From contig JBAZZU010000006.1 in assembly GCA_041658605.1 (NCBI GenBank), forward strand, positions 1 through 64,000: DNA of 64,000 nt. The letters run 5' to 3'. The position numbers and the translations under genes were made by a program. Below, in pieces: positions 42,087 to 49,396 of the stretch. Source of the DNA: JBAZWE01 sp041658605 (GTDB lineage: Bacteria > Actinomycetota > Thermoleophilia > BMS3ABIN01). The notes under the pieces are model-generated. The model worked only from the letters and a program-made list of their open reading frames with translations. It made no database searches and was not told the DNA's origin. Each line of letters opens with the position of its first letter. Positions within the stretch are counted from its first letter, which is position 1.

Positions 42087-42696
42087 GCTTGCCCTCCCAG
42101 CGTTCGAACAGTTCGTTCCTGACTCCAAGCAGATCCAGAACCTTGCCCACCACAAAATCAACCATGTCGTCTATGCTTTTCGGATGATTGTAGAAAGCCG
42201 GCATCGCCGGCACGATCTCCGCGCCGGCGCGCCTGAGCGTCAACAAGTTGCGCAGGTGTATCTCGCTGAGCGGAGTCTCCCGGGGAACGAGTATCAACGG
42301 CCTGGATTCCTTCAGCATCACGTCGGCTACGCGATGGATAAGATTTCTGGTAATACCCGCGGCTATGCCCGCGGCGGTCGACATCGAACATGGACAGACA
42401 ATGGCGGCGTCACCAAGCGAACTGCCGCTGGCAAAGGCTTCGCCCATGCTCCCGGGTGATACGAGGCGTATCGACCCCTCATCGACGCCGCTTGCCGCGA
42501 GAAATGATTCGATGACCGCTTCACGGGAGGCTTCCTGCAGGCCGGGCGCCCCTGACTGGTCCTCAAATCGTATGACTTCCACGGCGCCATCGGAGATGCA
42601 AGCCGTCACGTCATGTCCGGCTTCTTCAAGGGCATTTAGCAGACGCCCGCCGTAGACTGATCCGCTGGCGCCGCTTATTCCAACAAAAATCTTCAT
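42070..42696 (-). CDS. ubiX: Flavin prenyltransferase UbiX
   Basis: Makes prenylated FMN for UbiD-type decarboxylases from FMN and dimethylallyl phosphate. GISGASGSVYGGRLL, the CPCSMSTAAGIAAGI segment and the VPRETPLSEIHLRNLL motif are diagnostic. Length about 208. No ubiD lies in the window, so the decarboxylase is elsewhere. ATG at 42696 is preferred to TTG at 42702. It precedes menG and the polyprenyl synthase in one operon. Confidence 0.95.
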   Translation of the reverse strand: MKIFVGISGASGSVYGGRLLNALEEAGHDVTACISDGAVEVIRFEDQSGAPGLQEASREAVIESFLAASGVDEGSIRLVSPGSMGEAFASGSSLGDAAIVCPCSMSTAAGIAAGITRNLIHRVADVMLKESRPLILVPRETPLSEIHLRNLLTLRRAGAEIVPAMPAFYNHPKSIDDMVDFVVGKVLDLLGVRNELFERWEGKPENRT

Positions 42697-42797
42697 AGAC
42701 AATAAAGTCTAACGGAGGCACCAGACAATTGAAAGAAAGACTCCCTTTCCCGCGCCGGCCGGCTATGTCCATCCGGATGACCCGATGCACAGGAGCG

Positions 42798-44924
42798 TCA
42801 TGAAGGCCGGTTCTGCGGCCTGGCCACAACAGCCCTGTTCCTGCCAGCTTCCCTGGCCTGATGCGTGGCCATCTCGGCCGCCTCCAGCAGGGAAACAGCG
42901 TCTGCGGCGTGAGCGGGAAATTCGACGATACCTATGCTCATACTCACGGCAGACCCGCCCTCACCCTCTCCCTCGGGAAAGACATGGCTTGCCACGACAG
43001 CCTGTATCTTTTCCACCAGCCCGGACGCGGTATATTTCTCGCCGCCTGAATCATCTACCCGTACTTCCGGGAGAAGGACCGCGAATTCGTCACCGCCATA
43101 ACGCGCGACGATATCTATCTCCCTGATATTCCCGCGGATCTCCCGGGCGATGGTTTTCAGCACGGTATCGCCAACCAGATGGCCGTACTTATCGTTAAAA
43201 CCCTTCAGCCCGTCTATATCCATCATCACAAGGGACAGCGGCCGGTCATACTCCCTGCTCCGCGCCACCTCCCGGTTCACGGCCTGATAAAAATACCGAT
43301 GGTTATATAATTCGGTGAGGTTATCAACGAGGGAGAGTTGTTTCACTTCCTGCAGCATGCGGACGTTGTCGAGCACCAGCCCCAGTTGCCTCGTGACCGG
43401 CTCCAGGAGCTCCACGAACTCCTGGGGAAAGGCCCGCGGCTTGAAACTGCCGAGGTTCATTGTTCCCAGCACCTCGCCTTTCGACATCAGTGGCAGATGG
43501 ACCGCCGAGCGGATCCCTTCCTCGACAAGAAGTTTGTCAGTGGGGTATTCGTCTCCCTTGATGTCATCCCGGACCAGCGAATGCCTGCTCTCAATCACCC
43601 TGCCTTCAGGCAGCGCTTTTGCGGGAAGCCTGAGGCCAGGCATCAGCCAGGATTTCTCGGCCCCGGTCTGCATGGCAACGATCACCACTTCGTCCGTCTC
43701 CGGATACCATACCGCCAGGCTCGCCTGGTCGAAATCAATCAGATCCGCCGCGTGCTTGACAAAGGATTCGTAGACACTCCGCATTCCATCGCCTGAGCCT
43801 ACATCGCCCGTGATCGCCTCCATCAGATCCACCTGCTCCCTGTCGCGTCCCAGCTCGCCCTCCAGCCGGGAAGTCTCGATGGCGACAGCTATGCGATCGG
43901 CGGCGACATACAGGGAATCCTTCTCCTCTTCACTGTAATTATGAGGCGTCATCGTTCCCAGCATCAGCATCCCGATGATCTGGTCCCTGACGTAGAGCGG
44001 CAGGCATATGATCGTGTGCGCCTTCAGGGATTTCAGATATTTATTCACGATCCTGCTGTCGGTGACAAGGTCCTCCGAAACCGCTATGTAGCGGCCGGCG
44101 AACGCCCGGCCCACGATTCCTTCACCCACTACATATGTAAGCGCGGCAGCCGCTCCTGGCTCCAGTCCATATGTTGCCCTTGCCAGGAGTTTTTCACCAG
44201 TATGCTCTGTTAGCGACACCCAGCCAAAGTCGGCTCCCACGAAAGAGGCCGCCGACTCGAGCAGGCTCTGCAGTAATTCGGAAAGATGCATGGAAGAGAG
44301 TGTGGCCTCGGAGAGTGAGACAAGCCCGGCCAGCTTCTCGCTTCGAGCCCGTGCTTCCTCATATGCCTGCTGCAGCTGTTCTTCACGTTCGCCGAGCAGG
44401 TAGTTCATGGCATAAAAATTCTCGGTTATCTCCTCGACCGGATCTGCGGTCGCCTGTCTGTATACCTCGCACAGGCGACAGTCCTGAAGTTTTTTCGCGA
44501 ACTTGCCCTGGACCTGTCCGCGGCAGAAAGTGCCGGCGATCAGCCAGCAGCGCGAGTGCTCTTCGCCATAAGCGGGGCAATCCTCCTTGTCACAGCCGAG
44601 ATGCTGCCAGCAGGTTACAAGTGAGGGGTCGCTTAATGAAGTGGCCTGGCTTTTTTTTGTCGCCCCGAGCATGAGCTCATTTACACGGCTGCGTGCCTTG
44701 TCGAGCCTGCTGCCCCATCGGTAAACGGAATTCTCGCTGCGGGCCAGCAACGCCATTCCAACGGCAAAAATCGGGACCAGGATGAATGTCAGGGCCCAGT
44801 TGTGATACCTTGGCGTCACGCTCTCAAGAATATCGTGGCTCAGAATAATGACGACCGCGCTTACAGCACCGAAAACGCCGTACCAGACAATCCTCGATTT
44901 ACCGTAACCAAGTTTCAATGCCAC
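42798..44924 (-). CDS. Membrane diguanylate cyclase with two-CW and GAF domains
   Basis: A 708-residue sensor. Two membrane helices (about 11-33 and 44-62) are followed by a seven-cysteine module (C105, C111, C116, C126, C134, C149, C152) with two Cys-Trp pairs, matching the two-CW domain found in anaerobe signalling proteins. Two GAF-like regions follow (about 205-350 and 375-525), then a GGDEF domain with GGDEF at 610-614 and the inhibitory RxxD at 601-604. It should make c-di-GMP and be product-inhibited. The cysteines may bind metal or sense redox, which is inference. The gene is alone on its strand between ubiX and a 470-bp gap. Confidence 0.92.
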   Translation of the reverse strand: MALKLGYGKSRIVWYGVFGAVSAVVIILSHDILESVTPRYHNWALTFILVPIFAVGMALLARSENSVYRWGSRLDKARSRVNELMLGATKKSQATSLSDPSLVTCWQHLGCDKEDCPAYGEEHSRCWLIAGTFCRGQVQGKFAKKLQDCRLCEVYRQATADPVEEITENFYAMNYLLGEREEQLQQAYEEARARSEKLAGLVSLSEATLSSMHLSELLQSLLESAASFVGADFGWVSLTEHTGEKLLARATYGLEPGAAAALTYVVGEGIVGRAFAGRYIAVSEDLVTDSRIVNKYLKSLKAHTIICLPLYVRDQIIGMLMLGTMTPHNYSEEEKDSLYVAADRIAVAIETSRLEGELGRDREQVDLMEAITGDVGSGDGMRSVYESFVKHAADLIDFDQASLAVWYPETDEVVIVAMQTGAEKSWLMPGLRLPAKALPEGRVIESRHSLVRDDIKGDEYPTDKLLVEEGIRSAVHLPLMSKGEVLGTMNLGSFKPRAFPQEFVELLEPVTRQLGLVLDNVRMLQEVKQLSLVDNLTELYNHRYFYQAVNREVARSREYDRPLSLVMMDIDGLKGFNDKYGHLVGDTVLKTIAREIRGNIREIDIVARYGGDEFAVLLPEVRVDDSGGEKYTASGLVEKIQAVVASHVFPEGEGEGGSAVSMSIGIVEFPAHAADAVSLLEAAEMATHQAREAGRNRAVVARPQNRPS

Positions 44925-45159
44925 TTACCCCCGGCGTTATTGGTGCTTCACCGCTTCAGGCGGACAAAGTGATGAAGATACGCTTATTATTCCCTTTTGC
45001 GGCCATTGGAATCATCCCGCGTAAAAGAATCAGCTAATTTTCTGTAATCTATCAGAAAACCTGATAAGCAGCCATATTGACGATACCTCGGGGGGTATGA
45101 TACCGTTTGTATTGGAAGAAAGGTGCCCAAAACCTTTCAACCCCCACCCCCCCTAGTGG

Positions 45160-45195
45160 AAAGCCCCAGTGCGGCTATACTGGGGCTTTTTCTTT
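45160..45195 (+). terminator. Terminator-like hairpin facing the plus strand
   Basis: An 11-bp perfect stem (45160-45170 with 45179-45189) with an 8-nt loop, then TTTTTCTTT on the plus strand. On the minus strand only three T residues follow. No plus-strand gene lies upstream, so it either ends an unseen plus-strand small RNA or serves as a weak lepA terminator from the other side. Confidence 0.6.
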
Positions 45196-45231
45196 CCAAA
45201 AATCCGGTTCCTGGATTTCGCGTATGCGAAA

Positions 45232-45371
45232 GCAGGCGGGCCGGTCAAAAGCCAGCCGGAATGTTTCCCGCAGCGACCCTTCTATTCGCGCGCAATAACT
45301 TCTGATGTCACCGGGCGCAAGCGCGCGAATCGGGGGAGCAAGGGTAACATTCCGGCTGGCGTCCGGCCTGC
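45232..45371. repeat. 140-bp imperfect palindrome behind lepA
   Basis: Nested inverted repeats: outer GCAGG/CCTGC and CCGG/CCGG elements, a 19-bp arm (45251-45269 with 45342-45360, 18 of 19 matching), and an inner perfect 10-bp arm (45284-45293 with 45321-45330). The whole can fold as one long stem-loop. It could be a remnant of a small mobile element (MITE-like) or an extended terminator for lepA; no transposase-like ends or target duplication are evident. Confidence 0.7.
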
Positions 45372-45394
45372 GCCGATAAGGCACAAGTTACTTT

Positions 45395-47200
45395 CTACTT
45401 CTTCTCAATATCAAGCACCGCCAGGAACGCCTTCTGCGGAATCTCGACGCTGCCGACCTGCTTCATCCTCTTCTTCCCCTCTTTTTGCCGCTCCAGCAGC
45501 TTCCGTTTACGCGATATGTCGCCGCCATAACACTTGGCCAGAACGTCCTTGCGCTTGGCGGGGATTGTCTCCCGCGCGATGATCTTCTTGCTGATGGCCG
45601 CCTGTATGATGACTTCGAAAAGCTGCCGTGGTATCTCCTTCTTCAGGCGATCCACGATCCCCTTGCCCAGATGGTAGGACTTGTCACGATGGACGATCAA
45701 TGACAGCGCGTCAACCGGCTCTCCAGCGATCAGGATATCCAGTTTCACGAGCTTGCTCTCCCTGTAACCCGACATGTCGTAATCGAGCGACGCATATCCC
45801 CTGGTGCGTGATTTCAACAGGTCGAAAAAGTCGAGCACGATCTCTGCGAGCGGCAGCTGGTAATGGATCTGTACCCGGTTGGAGGATAGGTACTGCATGT
45901 CCTCGAAATCACCACGCCTTTCCTGGCAGAGCTCCATGACCGGCCCCACGAAATCTCCGGGCACGAGGATGGAAGTCCTGACGTACGGTTCCTTCACAAA
46001 GATGATTTTGCCGGGGTCCGGCATGTCGGCCGGGCTGTGGACGACATGCTCGCTGCCGTCTACCAGACCGACTTCATATTCCACGTTGGGCGAAGTCGCC
46101 AGCAGGTCGAGGTCATATTCCCGCTCCAGGCGCTCGCGCACGATATCCATATGCAGCAGCCCGAGGAAACCACAGCGGAAACCGAATCCGAGCGCCCTCG
46201 ATGTCTCGGGTTCGTAACTGAGCGACGCGTCATTGAGCTTCAGCTTGTCGAGCGCGTCGCGCAGCACCGGGTAGTCATCGCCATCGATGGGAAAAAGACC
46301 GCAGAACACCATCGGCTTGGCTTCGCGGTATCCGGGCAGGGCCGTAGCCGCGCGCCTGGCTACATGGGTCATCGTGTCGCCGACACGCAGGTCGCGCACG
46401 GTCTTGATGCCTGTGATGATATATCCCACTTCTCCGGCCGCGATGGAATCCGACGGCGTCATGTTGGGAGAGAAGAAGCCTACCTCCTCTACCTCGGCCC
46501 TGGTGCCCAGCACCATGGCGACGATGTCATCTCCCTTGCGGAAAGAACCGTCGACTACGCGAACATACGCTACCACGCCACGGTACTGGTCGTAGACCGA
46601 ATCAAATATCAGGGCCCTGGCGGGCGCGTCAGGATCGCCCACGGGTGCCGGGATGCGGCTGACGATGGACTCAAGGACTTCCTCTATGCCAAAGCCGGTC
46701 TTGGCGGATACGCGCAGGATCTCGTTCGGGTCGAGGCCGAAAAGCTCGGACACCTCGTCGGCCACGCGTTCCGGTTCAGCCGCCGGCAGATCGATCTTGT
46801 TGAGCAGCGGTACTATCTCGAGGTTGTTGTCGAGGGCAAGATAAGTGTTAGCCAGGGTCTGCGCCTGGATCCCCTGCGCCGCGTCGACCACCAGCAGTGC
46901 GCCCTCGCAGGCGGCCAGGCTCCTTGAGACTTCATACGAGAAATCAACATGTCCCGGTGTGTCGATCAGGTGCAGCATGTAAGTGACGCCGTCGCGGGCC
47001 TTGTACAGCACGCGCGCCGCCTGCGCCTTGATGGTTATGCCTCGCTCGCGCTCGAGGTCCATCGTGTCCAGCATCTGTTCGGTTATCTCACGGCCGCTGA
47101 CAGTATTCGTGATCTCGAGTATGCGGTCGGCAAGCGTCGACTTGCCATGGTCGATGTGGGCAATGATGGAAAAATTTCGGATGAGGGACTGGTCAGTCAT
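45395..47200 (-). CDS. lepA: Elongation factor 4
   Basis: Translational GTPase that back-translocates or helps ribosome assembly. G1 is AHIDHGKSTL, G3 is DTPGHVDF and G4 is NKIDLPAA; the C-terminal domain ends in KAFLAVLDIEKK as usual for LepA, with MKQVGSVEIPQKAF. Length 601 is normal. It follows murJ by 54 bp on the same strand and is followed by the palindromic element. Confidence 0.97.
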   Translation of the reverse strand: MTDQSLIRNFSIIAHIDHGKSTLADRILEITNTVSGREITEQMLDTMDLERERGITIKAQAARVLYKARDGVTYMLHLIDTPGHVDFSYEVSRSLAACEGALLVVDAAQGIQAQTLANTYLALDNNLEIVPLLNKIDLPAAEPERVADEVSELFGLDPNEILRVSAKTGFGIEEVLESIVSRIPAPVGDPDAPARALIFDSVYDQYRGVVAYVRVVDGSFRKGDDIVAMVLGTRAEVEEVGFFSPNMTPSDSIAAGEVGYIITGIKTVRDLRVGDTMTHVARRAATALPGYREAKPMVFCGLFPIDGDDYPVLRDALDKLKLNDASLSYEPETSRALGFGFRCGFLGLLHMDIVRERLEREYDLDLLATSPNVEYEVGLVDGSEHVVHSPADMPDPGKIIFVKEPYVRTSILVPGDFVGPVMELCQERRGDFEDMQYLSSNRVQIHYQLPLAEIVLDFFDLLKSRTRGYASLDYDMSGYRESKLVKLDILIAGEPVDALSLIVHRDKSYHLGKGIVDRLKKEIPRQLFEVIIQAAISKKIIARETIPAKRKDVLAKCYGGDISRKRKLLERQKEGKKRMKQVGSVEIPQKAFLAVLDIEKK

Positions 47201-47254
47201 GGGTATGGGACGATTTCCGGTTGGTTGTTTGCCTGGCAGGAAGCAATAATTTTA

Positions 47255-48937
47255 TCAGAGAGGCGATCCCGGTGCGTCCGGGCGCTTCCTTATCATTCTA
47301 ACAAGCTTCAGCTCCGGCATGCGAAGTACAAGCGCCAGCGTGAGGAAAACCGCTGCCGCCAGCAGTCCGGCTCCCGCCAGTGAGATAATCTGCGCTATCA
47401 GGTTTCCTCCAAGCCAGGCGTCAAGGCCACGCCAGCCGAGCCAGGCGGCGGCTCCCGAAAAGAGTGATATCACACCGACCATGATTCCCGACCTGAGGAT
47501 CGCCCGGCCGTCGATACGCCCCAGCTCCCGGCGCATAAGATACAGCAGCACGAAAAAAGTCGCTATCGATACCACGGAGGTCGACAGGGCGATACCCCCC
47601 AGCCCGAGGTCGAAGGGTCCGATGAACAGCCAGTTTAGAAGCGCGTTTACAGCCAGGTTTATGAATGCCACCGATGTCGGCAGCCACGGGCGGCTCAGCG
47701 AGAAGAAACCGCGGGTAAGCAGGGCGCTGCCGCCGCTGAATGCGCTGCCGAATGCAAAGAAGAAGAGTACTGAGCTAACACGGCTGGTGTCGTCCGAGAC
47801 GAACTGGCCATGCTGGTATGCCAGTCGCACCAGGGGCTCCGCCATCACCAGCAGAAAAACGGAGACTGGTATCAGTATGAAGAAAATGATCCTGAGACCC
47901 AGGGTTACGGTTGACCTGAAACCTTCGTCGTCGTCCCTGGCCGCCAGTTTAGAAAGCGTGGGAAAGAGCACTGTTCCTATGGTGATCGCAAAAAGGGCCT
48001 CCGGCAACTGGTAAAGGCGGAATGCGTAGTTCATGGCCGCCACTCCCCCTTCTCCCAGGAAAGAGGCGAACTGGACATCCACGACACCGTTTAAATTTAT
48101 CAATCCCAGGCTCAGGCTGACAGGCAGCATCAGGGCGCCGACCCGTCTGACATTCTGGTTCCTCCACGCCAGGCTGAAACCGAGCCTCCCTCCCCTGCCC
48201 ATCAACCATGGAAGCTGCATCAAAAGCTGCAACACCGTACCCAGCAGCACGCCCCAGGCAAGGGCGTCGATCCCCAGGCGCTCATGACCGAAAACGATGG
48301 CCAGGATTATTATCAGGTTCCAGAATATGGGCGCTATTGCCGGCAGCGTGAAATGATCGTAGGAGTTGAGGATGGAAATCACGACACCCGTGAGCGCCAG
48401 CAGCAGGACCGTCGGGAACAGCAGGCGGGACATGCCGACAATATTAGCCATCATCTCGGGGTCATTGCGATAACCGGGAGCGAATACCGGCATGATCCAC
48501 GGAGCGAAAACAATGCACGCGACTACCAGCCCTCCGAGCAGTACGGTTATCAGCGTGAAGATGGTCCGGGCAACGAGCCAGGCCTCATCACGCCTGTCTT
48601 TCTCCAGCAGGCCCGCGAATACCGGAATAAGGGCCGCGCTCAGGGCCGCCTGCGCCACGAGGACCTGCACGGTCGAGGGCACCAGGAATGCGACATCAAA
48701 AGCGCTTTTCTCAGCGCCGGCGCCATAGTAGGCCGCGGCGGCTATCTCGCGCACATAGCCGAAAACGCGGGAGCCGGCGGTGCCCAATATAACTATCACT
48801 GCCGCAGCCGCAAGTTTTCGGCCTGTGGATACAGCGTTGTTTTCGGATATCGGGATATTCGGCAAACGTTTCCTCCGGGCGGGTCCAGAACCTTTTCTAG
48901 AGACCCCCATAGTTCCCTCTAACGGACAAAACGGCAT
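47255..48937 (-). CDS. murJ: Lipid II flippase MurJ
   Basis: A polytopic MOP-superfamily exporter (about 14 hydrophobic segments, 560 residues) that flips lipid II for peptidoglycan synthesis. Family text is seen in GSRVFGYVREIAAAAYYGAG, FDVAFLVPSTVQVL, and the PEALFAITIGTVLFPTLSKLA and RGFFSLSRPWLPTSVAFINLAVN segments. The first about 40 residues are polar and may be over-extended; a start nearer the first helix is possible. No fused C-terminal kinase-like domain, as in mycobacterial MviN, is present. Confidence 0.94.
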   Translation of the reverse strand: MPFCPLEGTMGVSRKGSGPARRKRLPNIPISENNAVSTGRKLAAAAVIVILGTAGSRVFGYVREIAAAAYYGAGAEKSAFDVAFLVPSTVQVLVAQAALSAALIPVFAGLLEKDRRDEAWLVARTIFTLITVLLGGLVVACIVFAPWIMPVFAPGYRNDPEMMANIVGMSRLLFPTVLLLALTGVVISILNSYDHFTLPAIAPIFWNLIIILAIVFGHERLGIDALAWGVLLGTVLQLLMQLPWLMGRGGRLGFSLAWRNQNVRRVGALMLPVSLSLGLINLNGVVDVQFASFLGEGGVAAMNYAFRLYQLPEALFAITIGTVLFPTLSKLAARDDDEGFRSTVTLGLRIIFFILIPVSVFLLVMAEPLVRLAYQHGQFVSDDTSRVSSVLFFFAFGSAFSGGSALLTRGFFSLSRPWLPTSVAFINLAVNALLNWLFIGPFDLGLGGIALSTSVVSIATFFVLLYLMRRELGRIDGRAILRSGIMVGVISLFSGAAAWLGWRGLDAWLGGNLIAQIISLAGAGLLAAAVFLTLALVLRMPELKLVRMIRKRPDAPGSPL

Positions 48938-49148
48938 CTTAACACTTTCAGGTGTTTAAGAATGTCACGATATGCGCAATAATAAGGTTGAGTCCCGAGA
49001 TAACGAGATGGGCTGATACTCACACCGGAAGATAAACCGGAAACATTTTTTCAGACCGTCAGCAAACCTCACTTGGGACTCTTTCAACGCCGGACTCCAG
49101 CTGCAGAAAATGAGTGTATGTCCTTTTTCCCGCTCCATGAAATCCTGA
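48938..49148. other. Gap upstream of murJ, no gene seen
   Basis: About 210 bp between the murJ start and the candidate RNA at 49149. I see no ORF or terminator in it. It presumably contains the murJ promoter on the minus strand, which I could not define. Confidence 0.4.
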
Positions 49149-49178
49149 TTACAGTTGCGTCCCCGTGATGACGATAAT
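49149..49178 (+). promoter_or_regulatory. Possible promoter of the 49.2-kb RNA
   Basis: TTACAG (49149-49154), an 18-bp gap, then GATAAT (49173-49178); an overlapping TTGCGT-N17-TAATCA is an alternative. Predicted start is near 49185, just ahead of the closing stem at 49190. The match is modest. Confidence 0.35.
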
Positions 49179-49184
49179 AATCAA

Positions 49185-49368
49185 AGAGCGCCCCGAGAGG
49201 TCTGAAGTCAATACGGAGGATAGCTCAAGACGGTGGAGGAAAGGCGGCAAGGGAATAAGCCGAGTACGATGAAGCCGAAAAGAGCGTGTGTGGATCCAAA
49301 AAGCAGAAGACGGAAGTTCACTCGGGGCATAAACAATGAAAAAGCCTGGCAGCGATGCCAGGCTTTTT
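49185..49368 (+). ncRNA. Candidate structured small RNA with closing stem and terminator
   Basis: A perfect 8-bp pair, GCCCCGAG (49190-49197) with CTCGGGGC (49321-49328), closes a 123-nt, strongly purine-rich interior. About 10 nt later a 12-bp terminator follows (49339-49368). Inside, GCGGC with GCCG (about 49245-49262) and GTCT with AGAC (about 49199-49230) can form short stems. No ORF with a ribosome-binding site is seen. The closed-end layout resembles 6S-like or other housekeeping small RNAs, but I recognise no known consensus. Confidence 0.5.
49339..49368. terminator. Bidirectional terminator
   Basis: A 12-bp perfect stem including AAAAA/TTTTT flanks (49339-49350 with 49357-49368) and a 6-nt loop. 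It serves the UPF0182 gene on the minus strand, 29 bp past its stop, and could end the plus-strand RNA candidate. Confidence 0.85.
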
Positions 49369-49396
49369 CCTTTTAAGAATCCAGTACGGTTATTAT

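Larger units (their letters stand above)
44925..45394. other. Intergenic region between lepA and the diguanylate cyclase gene
   Basis: A 470-bp gap without a credible ORF. It holds a short perfect hairpin (TATCAG/CTGATA, near 45050-45066), a plus-strand terminator (45160-45195), a 6-bp hairpin (45216-45231) and a 140-bp imperfect palindrome (45232-45371) just behind the lepA stop. Confidence 0.6.

Noticed and set aside
46037..46927. 296-residue plus-strand ORF opposite lepA
   Set aside because: It is the shadow of a highly conserved lepA frame.
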